This document shows, one piece after another, positions 1-8,567 of a stretch of DNA of 34,309 nucleotides; position 1 is the first letter of the stretch; every line of letters starts with the position of its first letter. A program made the position numbers and the translations under genes. This DNA is from Candidatus Elulimicrobium sp. (GTDB lineage Bacteria > Omnitrophota > Gorgyraeia > Zapsychrales > Fredricksoniimonadaceae). The notes under the pieces are model-generated. The model was given only the letters and a program-made list of their open reading frames with translations, was not told where the DNA came from and ran no database searches. The stretch spans positions 1-34,309 of the forward strand of contig DYOU01000014.1 in assembly GCA_020720365.1 (NCBI GenBank), written 5' to 3'.

Positions 1-2
1 AT

Positions 3-46
3 TAGGACATTTTTGATTTGGTAGAACTAGGACATTTTCAATTTGG
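3..46. repeat. Two direct repeats, TAGGACATTTT-type, 25 bp period
   Basis: Two 19-bp copies (3-21 and 28-46) share TAGGACATTTT followed by ATTTGG and differ at only two central positions. A third GGACA occurs at about 49. Closely spaced repeats of this kind are typical of transposase-binding ends of some insertion sequences (for example the multiple end repeats of the IS21 family), so this may be the end of an element lying left of the window. No transposase is visible inside the window, so the assignment is inference. Confidence 0.45.
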
Positions 47-70
47 CTGGACAAAAGCAATTCTTTCCTC

Positions 71-98
71 TTGACAGGAACGAGATATTCATTAAAAT
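71..98 (+). promoter_or_regulatory. Sigma70-type promoter for rpmB
   Basis: A consensus -35 box TTGACA (71-76) is followed after 16 bp by TAAAAT (93-98), one mismatch from TATAAT. This places transcription start near 105, about 37 nt before the rpmB ATG. A 7-bp inverted repeat, AACGAGA (79-85) and TCTCGTT (104-110), straddles the -10 box and the start point. It could be an operator or a small leader structure; nothing in the window identifies a regulator. Confidence 0.6.
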
Positions 99-141
99 CT
101 ATTTCTCGTTAAGAAACTATAAAATACTTAAGGAAGAAGTT

Positions 142-417
142 ATGGCTAAAGTTTGTGTTATTTCCGGTGCTAGACCCACTTCAGGGCGTAAATATAAAAG
201 ACGCGGTATGATCCGCCGCAAGGGCGGTGCCGGTTCCAAGATCGTAGGAAAGACATTGCGCGTGATTAAACCAAACCTTCAACGCGTCAAGATCGTTGAT
301 GGCAAGGGTACCGTCAAACGCGTGTGGGTCACAGCCCGCATGATTCGTGCCGGAAAAGTAAAAAAAGCCGGCAAAGCCTCTTTCCATCGCGCAACCGCAT
401 CCGCTAAAAAAGCTTAA
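142..417 (+). CDS. rpmB: 50S ribosomal protein bL28
   Basis: Large-subunit ribosomal protein bL28, 91 aa. The start MAKVCVISGARPTSG and the basic core (RRKGGAGSKIVGKTLRVIKPN) fit the family, although the usual early CxxC-type zinc cysteines are reduced to one visible Cys at residue 5. The C-terminus has an Ala/Lys-rich tail beyond the usual approximately 78 aa. I chose the ATG at 142 over the upstream ORF-track start at 43: a Shine-Dalgarno AGGA (131-134) sits 7 nt before it, and the extra N-terminus would cover the promoter. It is the only confident plus-strand gene here. It is monocistronic, with its own promoter and a strong hairpin just after the stop. Confidence 0.93.
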   Translation: MAKVCVISGARPTSGRKYKRRGMIRRKGGAGSKIVGKTLRVIKPNLQRVKIVDGKGTVKRVWVTARMIRAGKVKKAGKASFHRATASAKKA

Positions 418-446
418 TAAAACATAAAAATAATTGAGACAAAAGT

Positions 447-505
447 AATTGGGACACATTGACTTTTCTGAAGAAATCCAAAAGAAAAGTCAATGTGTCC
501 CAATT
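447..505. terminator. 23-bp perfect hairpin between convergent rpmB and recJ
   Basis: AATTGGGACACATTGACTTTTCT (447-469) is the exact reverse complement of 483-505, with a 13-nt loop. T-rich DNA follows on both sides (ATTTTTAATTATTTTT on plus; TTTTGTCTCAATTATTTTTAT on minus), so it can terminate rpmB and recJ in both directions. The stem is much longer than most intrinsic terminators. A second copy of AATTGrGACA lies at 432-441, 15 bp from the one in the left arm, which hints that the structure derives from a mobile-element end. Confidence 0.7.
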
Positions 506-519
506 ATTTTTAATTATTT

Positions 520-2205
520 TTATTTGGCAGGACGTAAGTCTTTAAGCATAAGCTGAACTTGTGGGGCCTTATTCCAATCATCAATACCTAATGTATACGC
601 AATATCAACCGCCTGACCCATGCCAAGATCCGGAAAATCCGCACCCATCCCAAAACCAACAACAGACAATGAAACGCGTCCATCCGTCACCCATAATTTA
701 AGCGTGCCCTTACCCATAACCTGAGGGCGTGCCTTGATCATTAAACGCCGCGTCGCAAAAACCGGTAATGGATTGCCCTCTCCATATGGAGCCAAAGAAT
801 CAATCGTCTTAACCAAATCCATCGTTGTCTGCGACAATGAAAGCTCCGCATCTATTTCCAAAACAGGTACCAGATCCTGGTCATCGGGCCGTTCTTTAGC
901 AAACGCATTCACCCTGGCACGAAACTCAACGATCATCTCTGCTCGTAAACGAACACCTGCCGCCCTCTGATGCCCCCCAAAACTTTCCAGAATATCTGCA
1001 CAATGTGCAAATGCCTCATTCAAAAAGAAACCGGCTACCGAACGTCCGGAACCAACAGCCATCCCATCTTGAACTGATATCACTACGGCTGGACGATTGA
1101 ATTTCTCTGTTATCCTGGATGCCGCAATACCCAAAACTCCTTTATGCCAGCCTTCTTTATAAACAACAATGACCAGCTCATCGGCATAAGCCGTATCTGT
1201 ATTAATGATCGCCATTGCCTCTTCTACCAGGACTGCTTGCAAACGCTGGCGGTCACGATTATACGATTCCAATGTCTGCGCTAACGCCATGGCATTATCT
1301 ATATCTTCCGACAACAAAAGATCCAGGGATGTAGTCGCTGTGCCCATACGCCCTGCCGCATTCAATCTGGGGCCAAGTCCAAACCCAACTGAGAACGGCG
1401 TCATTGCTTTCCCGGTCAGACGAGCAATATCCATCAGGGCACAAAGGCCAGGTTTAGTTGTCCTGGAAAGAACCGGCAGCCCCGCACTCACAATGATCCG
1501 ATTCTCTCCAGTTAAAGCCACCACATCCGCAATCGTCCCCAGAGTAATAAGATCCAAATCTTCTACCGGAAAATCTCCCGTTACTGCTTGCACAAACTTG
1601 GCGGCTACTCCCACTCCCGCAAGCTGCGGACAAAGATACTTACAGTCTGGACGCTTTGGATCCACAACGGCCACAGCCTTTGGAATACGCCCGCCTTCCG
1701 GTTCATGATGATCCAAAATGATCAGATCGATCCCCTCTGTTTTCAAGGCTTCTGCTTCATCAAAAGCCGTTATCCCGCAATCAACTGTTATGATCAACGA
1801 CACGTCCTCGGATCTGGCTAACGGAATAACTTCAACATTAAGACCATACCCCTCGTCCATACGATGAGGGATATACGTCAGCGCCCGAATCCCCAACTTG
1901 CGCAGCAGGCGATAGACAACAGCCGTTGCTGTAACCCCATCCACATCGTAATCACCAAAAACAAGCACCTTCTCCCCGCGTTCATGCGCCATACGTAACC
2001 GAGCCACCGCCAGATCCATATCTTTCAACAAGAATGGATCCAACAGACATTCAAGGGACGGGGTCAGAAAAGTCCTGGCTTCAGCCGCATCCAGAACCAT
2101 CCGATTAATCAATAGCTGTGCCACAATAGGATGAACTGACAGTTCGCCTACAAGGAAAGCCTGACGTTCCGGGTCGGGCTTCTTAAGGCGCCATTTTTTA
2201 CGCAT
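520..2205 (-). CDS. recJ: Single-stranded-DNA-specific exonuclease RecJ
   Basis: 5'-3' exonuclease on single-stranded DNA, acting in recombination, mismatch and base-excision repair; cytoplasmic. 561 aa, near the E. coli length. DHH-family motifs are all visible: GDYDVDG (about 84-90), TVDCGI (about 140-145), the metal-binding DHH in LIILDHHEP (165-167), a VVDPKRPDC segment, and the DHHA1 signature GSGRS...ESFGGHQRAAG in the middle third, followed by the OB-fold C-terminal region. The ATG at 2205 lies 1 nt after the argS stop, with GGAG about 10 nt upstream inside argS, so translation is probably coupled. It is the last gene of its operon and ends at the shared hairpin. Confidence 0.95.
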   Translation of the reverse strand: MRKKWRLKKPDPERQAFLVGELSVHPIVAQLLINRMVLDAAEARTFLTPSLECLLDPFLLKDMDLAVARLRMAHERGEKVLVFGDYDVDGVTATAVVYRLLRKLGIRALTYIPHRMDEGYGLNVEVIPLARSEDVSLIITVDCGITAFDEAEALKTEGIDLIILDHHEPEGGRIPKAVAVVDPKRPDCKYLCPQLAGVGVAAKFVQAVTGDFPVEDLDLITLGTIADVVALTGENRIIVSAGLPVLSRTTKPGLCALMDIARLTGKAMTPFSVGFGLGPRLNAAGRMGTATTSLDLLLSEDIDNAMALAQTLESYNRDRQRLQAVLVEEAMAIINTDTAYADELVIVVYKEGWHKGVLGIAASRITEKFNRPAVVISVQDGMAVGSGRSVAGFFLNEAFAHCADILESFGGHQRAAGVRLRAEMIVEFRARVNAFAKERPDDQDLVPVLEIDAELSLSQTTMDLVKTIDSLAPYGEGNPLPVFATRRLMIKARPQVMGKGTLKLWVTDGRVSLSVVGFGMGADFPDLGMGQAVDIAYTLGIDDWNKAPQVQLMLKDLRPAK

Positions 2206-2206
2206 A

Positions 2207-3880
2207 TCACATTTTCTCTGGAGAAGTAATCCCTAGGATGGCAAGGCCATTCGACAAAACAATTCGCGCGGCATCAACAAGAGCTAACCGTTCAGCAGAA
2301 AGCTCCCGATCTTCATCAATAACACGGCACTGGTCATAAAATTTATGAAAAGCCGCTGCCAATTCCTGCATATACCGGGGAAGCGCCGCCGGATCCAGCT
2401 GTCCCGCGCAAAAATCCAGCACGTCCGGAAACTGAAGCAGCTTACTAATAAGATCGATCTCTACCCTTTCCTTTAAACGAACAAAAGGCGCCTCTGAAGG
2501 AACCAATGAGGCGTCTTCTTTTGCTTTCCTCAAAATACTGCACACTCTGGCATGCGCATACTGAATATAAAAGACCGGATTCTCCGGGGCCTGTTTCTTG
2601 GCCAGATCAATATCAAATTCCAATTGTTGATTCACCTGACGCATCAACATAAAATAACGCCCGGCATCCGTTCCTACCTCCTGAACAACTTCTCGCAGGC
2701 TGATAAACTCTCCGGCCCGAGTTGACATCCGAAGCTGTTTTCCTTCACGAAAAATCGTTGCCAATTGAATAATAAGCCCTTCCAATGCTTTGGCATCTTT
2801 CCCCAACGCCTGCGCTGCTGCCTTTATACGAGGGATATAGCCATGATGATCCGGACCAAGAATATCCACCAGAAGGTCAAAGCCGCGATCATATTTGTAC
2901 TTATGATAAACGATATCCGGCGCAAGATAGGTATAGAACCCATCCGACTTCTTGACTACCCGATCCTTATCATCTCCAAACATCGTTGACGCAAACCACA
3001 AGGCGCCGTCCTTTTCATAAATAAAACCTTTGGCTTTTAAATCATTCAGGGTCGCCGCGATATTCTCCGTCGTCGAAATCCTGGACTCAAAGGACCAATT
3101 ATCAAACTTTACCCGAAAAAGACGAAGATCCTCACGGATCACATCCATGAGATAATTCTTTGAAAACTCACAATACTCTTCTAATGAAACAGCATTCGCC
3201 GCATTCAGATCCTCCAGGCCGCGTTCCTTAACAAAGATCCCGGCCATATCACTGATATAAACACCCTGATAACAATCCTCAGGATAAATGATCGTTTCAC
3301 CCAATTGTTCTTTTGTACGTAGCTGAACCGAGAGGCCTAATGTTCTGATCTGATTGCCGCCATCGTTCACATAAAACTCACGCTGGGCATGATGCCCTGT
3401 TGCATTCAACACATTCACCAGAACATCCCCAACAGCCGCCTGACGCGCATGCGCTACCGTTAAAGGACCCGTCGGATTCGCCGAAACGAATTCCACCAGA
3501 ACTTTCTTCCCTTTCCCCAAAGCCGTACGTCCATAAGAGGCCCCCTGTGACAAAACACTTCCAAGCTCATCACAATAAACCTCTGGGGTCAGACGGAAAT
3601 TCAAGAACCCTGGTTTGACGACTTCAACAGAAATGATCTTATCCCGGATCAATGATTGCTGCACCCGGATATTAAACGCACCCCTTATATCTTCCGCTAA
3701 TCCAAAAGGATTACGCCGAAGGCTTTTAGCAAGCAATAAAGCAATATTACACGCCAGATCACCATGCTCTTTTAAAGCCGGCGCTTCCAGCTGCACGTCT
3801 ACCGTTGAGGAATCTCCACCGATATCCCCTGCACTCGAACGGATCAATACCTGAATTTCTTGCTTTAACTGCGGTAACAT
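2207..3880 (-). CDS. argS: Arginyl-tRNA synthetase
   Basis: Class I aminoacyl-tRNA synthetase charging tRNA-Arg. The protein has an N-terminal Add-1-like domain, then the nucleotide-binding core with SANPTGPLTVAHARQ (about 133-147). This occupies the place of the usual PLHIGHxR motif, with the first His replaced by Thr and the Gly by Ala, while the second His is kept. A KMSKS equivalent (LRMSTRAGEF) and a C-terminal DALR anticodon-binding domain follow. The ORF track begins at a GTG (3919) inside rsfS; I prefer the ATG at 3880, 2 nt after the rsfS stop, giving 557 aa and a normal N-terminus. No clear Shine-Dalgarno is present, so coupling to rsfS is likely. Confidence 0.93.
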   Translation of the reverse strand: MLPQLKQEIQVLIRSSAGDIGGDSSTVDVQLEAPALKEHGDLACNIALLLAKSLRRNPFGLAEDIRGAFNIRVQQSLIRDKIISVEVVKPGFLNFRLTPEVYCDELGSVLSQGASYGRTALGKGKKVLVEFVSANPTGPLTVAHARQAAVGDVLVNVLNATGHHAQREFYVNDGGNQIRTLGLSVQLRTKEQLGETIIYPEDCYQGVYISDMAGIFVKERGLEDLNAANAVSLEEYCEFSKNYLMDVIREDLRLFRVKFDNWSFESRISTTENIAATLNDLKAKGFIYEKDGALWFASTMFGDDKDRVVKKSDGFYTYLAPDIVYHKYKYDRGFDLLVDILGPDHHGYIPRIKAAAQALGKDAKALEGLIIQLATIFREGKQLRMSTRAGEFISLREVVQEVGTDAGRYFMLMRQVNQQLEFDIDLAKKQAPENPVFYIQYAHARVCSILRKAKEDASLVPSEAPFVRLKERVEIDLISKLLQFPDVLDFCAGQLDPAALPRYMQELAAAFHKFYDQCRVIDEDRELSAERLALVDAARIVLSNGLAILGITSPEKM

Positions 3881-3884
3881 CGCT

Positions 3885-4319
3885 TTACTTATTATTCCAC
3901 TCAACCTGCTTGGCTTCACACCAAAGATGATCTAAAGCGTAGAATTCACGCGACTCGCCCTCAAATATATGAACAACAACATCGCCCATATCCAGCAGCA
4001 TCCAGGCGCCACTAGCCATGCCAGCATCCCCTGACGGCGAAGGAAAGGCCTGCCCGCCCAAAACAAACCCCTTGGAACGGGAAATACTATCCTCTCCCTG
4101 CTTCATCTTGACCTTGATCCCAAGATCTGCCAGACCATCTTCAACCCCGTCCGCGATAGCTTTCACATGACGAGAAATTGAACCTGAACATATAACAAAA
4201 TAATCACAAAAATTCGCGACTCCGCCCATATCCAAAATAACAACATTTTCTGCTTTCTTATCAAAGGCAAAATTTGCCGCTTTCTTAGCTACTTCTAATG
4301 ACGATAATAAACGTGCGAT
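3885..4319 (-). CDS. rsfS: Ribosomal silencing factor RsfS, probable AUC start
   Basis: RsfS/Iojap protein, which binds bL14 (uL14) on the large subunit and blocks subunit joining when nutrients are scarce. Core motifs FCDYFVICSG, SRHVKAIADGV and the C-terminal DMGDVVVHIF...REFYALDHLW are present. The ORF-track start (TTG, 4235) would delete the first helix and first strand of the family fold. The frame stays open upstream and encodes LEVAKKAANFAFDKKAENVV, as expected for RsfS, until a TGA at 4334-4332. No ATG, GTG or TTG lies in that stretch. The codon ATC at 4319 has GAAAGG 8 nt upstream, so I annotate initiation there (144 aa). A small hairpin (CCAC/GTGG core) followed by TTTTT lies between the upstream ORF and this gene and may attenuate transcription. 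Confidence 0.85.
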   Translation of the reverse strand: MARLLSSLEVAKKAANFAFDKKAENVVILDMGGVANFCDYFVICSGSISRHVKAIADGVEDGLADLGIKVKMKQGEDSISRSKGFVLGGQAFPSPSGDAGMASGAWMLLDMGDVVVHIFEGESREFYALDHLWCEAKQVEWNNK

Positions 4320-4375
4320 AAAAACAACCTTTCAAAAATACGCCCTTCCACAAAAGAGTGGCAGGGGATCCTGAC

Positions 4376-4546
4376 TTATTTCTTCAACTTGGCGGCCTGA
4401 TCCTTACCAAGCACGCGCCAGCATTCATGTTCACCAACAGGAGATTTCACAACGGCGAAAAAACGACCACTCTTTTCTTCAACACGATACGCGGCAGAAT
4501 CAAATTTCTTCTTGGACTTTACATCATAGAATGACAAACTTTCCAT
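4376..4546 (-). CDS. Small basic protein, 56 aa, unknown function
   Basis: A short ORF absent from the ORF track. The translation begins MESLSFYDVKSKKKFDSAAY and ends GKDQAAKLKK. It has a strong Shine-Dalgarno (AAGGAGG) 4 nt before the ATG at 4546; an overlapping ATG at 4550 opens only a short frame. The product is lysine-rich, predicted soluble, with no signal peptide or membrane segment, and has a single Cys next to a Trp (HECWRVLGK). The -YDVKxKKKF- / -GRFFAVVKSP- / -WRVLGK- pattern resembles small conserved hypothetical proteins in my memory, but I cannot name the family. It has its own promoter, and rsfS follows after about 57 nt, so the two are probably cotranscribed. Confidence 0.75.
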   Translation of the reverse strand: MESLSFYDVKSKKKFDSAAYRVEEKSGRFFAVVKSPVGEHECWRVLGKDQAAKLKK

Positions 4547-4580
4547 ACATCCTCCTTAAAATTATAAAAATGTTAAATAG

Positions 4581-4609
4581 AGTGTATCCATCTTTATACA
4601 CACTGTCAA
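4581..4609 (-). promoter_or_regulatory. Promoter with operator-like palindrome before the 56-aa ORF
   Basis: On the minus strand, TTGACA (4609-4604, consensus) is followed after 17 bp by TACACT (4586-4581, 4 of 6). An inverted repeat GTGTAT-N8-ATACAC overlaps the spacer and the -10 box and could be a repressor site. Together these indicate a new transcription start after the M16 peptidase gene start region for the small ORF, rsfS, argS and recJ. Confidence 0.5.
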
Positions 4610-4625
4610 TCTCAAAACCAGAAGT

Positions 4626-5891
4626 TCATTCTATAAGCGCCCGTAAAGCTGCTTCCTGATCCTCCTTGAGAGCTCCAACGACAGATAAATTCAATCGACG
4701 TTCTTTTAGTATATCCCCGGCCACACGCTGAATATCATCAGGAGTCAGGGCATTAACCCTATATACGACTTCACCTAAAGTCCTTATACGGTCACGCTCG
4801 ATCATGGATTCTCCGATCCACATCATATGCTCCATGGTATCTTCCAGTCCTAGCACAAACTGACCAAGAAAATATTCCCGCGCGCGAATGAATTCATCTT
4901 CCTTGATCGCTCCGCGCTTAAGGTGACGCAATACTTTTAACACCAGCTCAACCGCTTCAACCAGTTTTTTATTATCCACACCAGCCTTTACCATAAAAAG
5001 ACCGGTATCATCATAGCTTTTTACACTACTATAGATAGAATACGCCAAACCACGTTTTTCTCGCACTTCATCAAACAAACGGCTCGACATATTACCACCC
5101 AACAGAATATTTAATATCGCCAAAGCATAAATATCCTGATGATCTGCTTTTAAAGCCGGAAACCCAAGAGCCACATGCATCTGCTCGGTCTGCTTACGGT
5201 GAAACTTTATCCGGGGCTTTGTTTGGGCACCTTTAAAAGGCACCGCCAACGGACGCTCGGTAGAACGGAAATTTCCCAATTTATCACCCAAATAAGCCAC
5301 CGCCTCATCATGCACAAAATTACCGCAAAGAGAAATAACTACATTATCCGGCGCATAATACTGGCGATGAAATTTTCTCAACCCTGCCTGTGACATATCC
5401 CCGACTGTTGCTGCAGAACCTGCCAGGCTTTGCCCCAAAGGATGATCTGGCCATACCAAGGCGTCCAAAAGTTCAAGAACATAATATTGAGGAAGATCTT
5501 TATACATCTTGATCTCTTCCAGAATAATCGACCGCTCACGTTCCAGGTCATTCTTCTGAATAAGCGGGAAAAAAACCATATCCGACAGAATATCCAGAGT
5601 CGTTTCAAAATGTTTAGCGGGAACTTTCGCATAATAACAAGTCTGCTCTTCTCCCGTAAAGGCATTCAGTGTTCCACCAACACCTTCAATCGACGCTTTA
5701 ATATTATTACAGGAATATTTAAGGCTGCCTCGAAAAAGAACATGTTCAAGAAAATGTGCCGCGCCCTTAATAGACTCGTCCTCAAAACGTCCACCCACAC
5801 CAGCCCAAATACCAATGGCAACGCTCTCGCGGCCTTTCAGTTCATTGGATATCACACGCAAGTTATTCGACAGGATCGACTTTTTATACAT
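4626..5891 (-). CDS. M16 family zinc peptidase (insulinase / processing-peptidase type)
   Basis: A single-unit M16B metallopeptidase of 421 aa, the usual length. The inverted zinc motif HFLEH (46-50) is followed by a distal glutamate in IILEEIKMYKD. The C-terminal half carries the ALGFPALKADHQD and GGNMSSRLFDEVREKRGLAYS signatures, including the conserved RGLAYS. Such proteins cleave small peptides or leader sequences; the cellular substrate is unknown. No signal peptide is visible, so it is likely cytoplasmic, as for Bacillus YmxG/MlpA-like proteins. It lies 3 nt after trpA with a weak GG upstream and is the last gene of the trpBA operon before the small-ORF promoter. Confidence 0.9.
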   Translation of the reverse strand: MYKKSILSNNLRVISNELKGRESVAIGIWAGVGGRFEDESIKGAAHFLEHVLFRGSLKYSCNNIKASIEGVGGTLNAFTGEEQTCYYAKVPAKHFETTLDILSDMVFFPLIQKNDLERERSIILEEIKMYKDLPQYYVLELLDALVWPDHPLGQSLAGSAATVGDMSQAGLRKFHRQYYAPDNVVISLCGNFVHDEAVAYLGDKLGNFRSTERPLAVPFKGAQTKPRIKFHRKQTEQMHVALGFPALKADHQDIYALAILNILLGGNMSSRLFDEVREKRGLAYSIYSSVKSYDDTGLFMVKAGVDNKKLVEAVELVLKVLRHLKRGAIKEDEFIRAREYFLGQFVLGLEDTMEHMMWIGESMIERDRIRTLGEVVYRVNALTPDDIQRVAGDILKERRLNLSVVGALKEDQEAALRALIE

Positions 5892-5894
5892 ACC

Positions 5895-6686
5895 TTATAA
5901 TACCGATGCCAGACGACCGACGAATTTCGCCACGGCTGACGGCATATCCTTAGATCCCGAGTTCTTTTCGATCTCTTTAATGATCGCACTGCCTACTATA
6001 ACGCCATCTGAGAAGGCCGCTACATCTCGCACCTGCTCTGGAGTAGAAATCCCAAAACCAACACAAACAGGAACACGGGTCATCTCTCGTGCTTTATTAA
6101 CATGCCGGGCAATATCGGTCGGCAATGCAATACGCGCGCCCGTAACCCCTGCAACCGCAACAAAATAAATAAACCCGCTGGCCGCCTTCACAATACCGGC
6201 CATGCGTTCGTTAGACGTTGTTGATGAAAGAAAGAAAACTAAGGACAAGTCATTCTTCTGCGCAGCCTTACGCAGACCTCCTGCCTCTTCAACCGGCAGA
6301 TCAGGAATGATCAATCCATCCACCCCTGCGGCTTTGGCCGCATGCACAAAATCTGTATCCCCCAAAAAACACACCGGATTGTAATATGTCATTAACGCGA
6401 TCGGGACCTGCGATACCCTCCGGATCCGGCGCACTAGGCTCAATATCTTTTTGGGTGTTGTCCCACGCTGAAGAGAACGAAATGAAGCCGCCTGGATGGT
6501 TGCCCCGTCAGCCATAGGGTCAGAGAACGGCACTCCTAATTCAATAATATCCGCTCCTGACTTTTCCATCTCTACAACAAGCTTTTCTGTCGCCTCCAAA
6601 GACGGATCTCCTGCCGTAATAAAAGCAATGAACGCCTTCTTTTGCCTCTTTCGAAGCTCAATAAACTTTTGATCAATCCTATTCAC
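5895..6686 (-). CDS. trpA: Tryptophan synthase alpha subunit
   Basis: Cleaves indole-3-glycerol phosphate to indole and glyceraldehyde-3-phosphate; indole is channelled to TrpB. 263 aa, a TIM barrel. Visible motifs are AFITAGDPS near residue 20, the catalytic Glu in [15 protein letters not shown] (about 46-60), the DLPVEE loop and the phosphate-binding VGFGIS / GVIVGSAI segments. The start is GTG at 6686, overlapping the end of trpB by 8 nt, as expected for a coupled alpha2beta2 complex. Confidence 0.96.
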   Translation of the reverse strand: MNRIDQKFIELRKRQKKAFIAFITAGDPSLEATEKLVVEMEKSGADIIELGVPFSDPMADGATIQAASFRSLQRGTTPKKILSLVRRIRRVSQVPIALMTYYNPVCFLGDTDFVHAAKAAGVDGLIIPDLPVEEAGGLRKAAQKNDLSLVFFLSSTTSNERMAGIVKAASGFIYFVAVAGVTGARIALPTDIARHVNKAREMTRVPVCVGFGISTPEQVRDVAAFSDGVIVGSAIIKEIEKNSGSKDMPSAVAKFVGRLASVL

Positions 6687-7866
6687 CGTTCAAAACCTCA
6701 GCAATAGTGCCCATATCCTTGTCACCCCGGCCGGAAAGACAAACAATAACAGTTTTTAACCCTTTCACCCGGCGTGCCAACTTAGGCAAATAGGCCACAG
6801 CATGCGAAGACTCCAACGCCGGAATGATCCCTTCTATCTGCGAAAGAGCTTTCAACGCGTCTATAGCTTCTTTATCTGTAATCCCCACATATTCTGCAAC
6901 CCCGATCTGACTGAAATAGGAATGCTCCGGACCAACCCCTGGATAATCCAAACCAGCCGCAACAGAATGAGCATTCGTCACCTGGCCATTCTTATCCTGT
7001 AAAAGATAACTCTTGCACCCGTGAAGGACCCCTGGCCGCCCCGCGCAAATCGCCGCTGAATGAGCGCCTGAATGGATCCCATGGCCTGCCGCCTCAACCC
7101 CGATAATATGTACTCCCTTATCCTTATGAAACGGATAAAACAGGCCCATCGCATTTGACCCTCCACCCACACACGCCACCAAATAATCCGGCAACCGTTT
7201 TTCTTTACGCCAAAATTGCCGGCGAGCTTCAATTCCGATCACCGACTGCAGTTCACGAACCATATAAGGATAAGGATGAGGACCCGCTACTGTCCCGATC
7301 AAATAATACGTATCTTTTACATTAGTGACCCAATCACGGATCGCCTCGTTCATTGCATCTTTTAATGTTTTCGAACCACTCTCAACAGAAACAACCTCTG
7401 CACCCATTAACTTCATCCGCACAACATTCATAGCCTGGCGCTTGATATCCTCCGACCCCATATACACAACACACTTCAACCCGAATAGCGCGCATACCGT
7501 CGCCGTTGCCACGCCATGCTGACCTGCTCCGGTTTCTGCAATGATCCGCCGCTTTCCCATCCTCCGCGCCACCAGGATCTGCCCAAGAGTATTATTCACT
7601 TTATGAGCACCTGTATGCAGCAGATCTTCCCGTTTTAAATACACTTTCAACGTTTTAAGCTGCCGGCTTAAACGTTCGGCATAATACAGCCTGGTCGGCC
7701 GTCCCGCATATTCTTCGAGATAAAACCTGAACTCTTTCTTAAAAGCGGGATCTTTCCAACAAGCTGCAAATTCTTTTTCAAGATCAAATAAAAGCCCCCT
7801 TAACGTCTCCGGAACATAACACCCGCCAAACTCTCCAAAATGTCCATTCTTGTCCGGCATGTTCAT
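6679..7866 (-). CDS. trpB: Tryptophan synthase beta subunit
   Basis: PLP enzyme condensing indole with serine to give tryptophan. 395 aa. It shows the [13 protein letters not shown]-terminus, the PLP lysine in [16 protein letters not shown] (about residue 85), the catalytic Glu in [13 protein letters not shown], and the phosphate-binding [10 protein letters not shown] loop. It is the TrpB1 type that pairs with TrpA, not the stand-alone TrpB2. ATGA overlap with the upstream DUF3108 gene. It sits apart from the trpGDCF block by about 3 kb and is cotranscribed with peptidase and zinc-ribbon genes. Confidence 0.97.
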   Translation of the reverse strand: MNMPDKNGHFGEFGGCYVPETLRGLLFDLEKEFAACWKDPAFKKEFRFYLEEYAGRPTRLYYAERLSRQLKTLKVYLKREDLLHTGAHKVNNTLGQILVARRMGKRRIIAETGAGQHGVATATVCALFGLKCVVYMGSEDIKRQAMNVVRMKLMGAEVVSVESGSKTLKDAMNEAIRDWVTNVKDTYYLIGTVAGPHPYPYMVRELQSVIGIEARRQFWRKEKRLPDYLVACVGGGSNAMGLFYPFHKDKGVHIIGVEAAGHGIHSGAHSAAICAGRPGVLHGCKSYLLQDKNGQVTNAHSVAAGLDYPGVGPEHSYFSQIGVAEYVGITDKEAIDALKALSQIEGIIPALESSHAVAYLPKLARRVKGLKTVIVCLSGRGDKDMGTIAEVLNGE

Positions 7867-8567
7867 TGGGCCTCGTATCCGGTCATAACCATTACAGTAT
7901 TCGATAGCCCCAGAGAACCAACAATGCGCAATGGCAGTTTCTCTGGGCCTTGATCAAACCAAATTGTATATTTCGCCGGAACGCTTCTGAAAAGAACCGA
8001 CCGGTACGATTTTCCCGCCGCCTTAAAATTCACCTCTGAAACACCTTCCATCTTCACATTAAGCGTTGTAAGATTCAGATCAAAGAATTTCCCGACCTGA
8101 ATATTTTCACGCAAGCGCGTCCGATAAAGAAATCCATAAATATTATCAACCGCGCCCTTTTTGCTGATATCCTGAACTGTCGTCTTGCCGCCAGCTGTTT
8201 TAGTAATTCGAATAAGCCCATCCTTAAGAAAATATTCTTCCATAATATTCTCTTTATTCCCGAAAATATTCAGATCTCTCAACACTCTAACCGGCTGAAA
8301 ACTTTCAGGATCCACATAGATCCGTTCTTCGTCAAAAAAATTAAACCCTTTAGCCGTAAAGACGATCAAAGAATATTTTTTACCTTCCAGGTATGCCTCT
8401 CCCTTAAACTGCAGGACCGCGTCACCCGCTTTTACTCCCAGCTGCTTCACTGAATAATAGATCTTCTCACCAGGAAGGAAAGGAACAGTCTCTGCCATAA
8501 GGGAAGATGTCGGCAAGCTGACAGCCGCTGTCAATAACACAAAAAAAAGAAACTTACATTCGATCAT
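7863..8567 (-). CDS. Exported DUF3108 domain protein
   Basis: 234 aa with a clear N-terminal signal peptide: charged start MIECK, a hydrophobic stretch to about residue 20, and a likely cleavage after SSLMA at about 25. The rest reads as a beta-rich DUF3108 domain: [20 protein letters not shown] at the start, [18 protein letters not shown] in the middle, and [11 protein letters not shown] near the end. Members are predicted periplasmic or outer-membrane-associated; no biochemical role is known. The ATG at 8567 overlaps the end of the M20 peptidase gene by 14 nt. It lies immediately before trpB, with no obvious functional link to tryptophan synthesis. Confidence 0.8.
   Translation of the reverse strand: MIECKFLFFVLLTAAVSLPTSSLMAETVPFLPGEKIYYSVKQLGVKAGDAVLQFKGEAYLEGKKYSLIVFTAKGFNFFDEERIYVDPESFQPVRVLRDLNIFGNKENIMEEYFLKDGLIRITKTAGGKTTVQDISKKGAVDNIYGFLYRTRLRENIQVGKFFDLNLTTLNVKMEGVSEVNFKAAGKSYRSVLFRSVPAKYTIWFDQGPEKLPLRIVGSLGLSNTVMVMTGYEAQ

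Noticed and set aside
1205-1708. Plus-strand 167-aa ORF opposite recJ
   Set aside because: Shadow of a fully recognisable recJ reading frame with no independent start signals.
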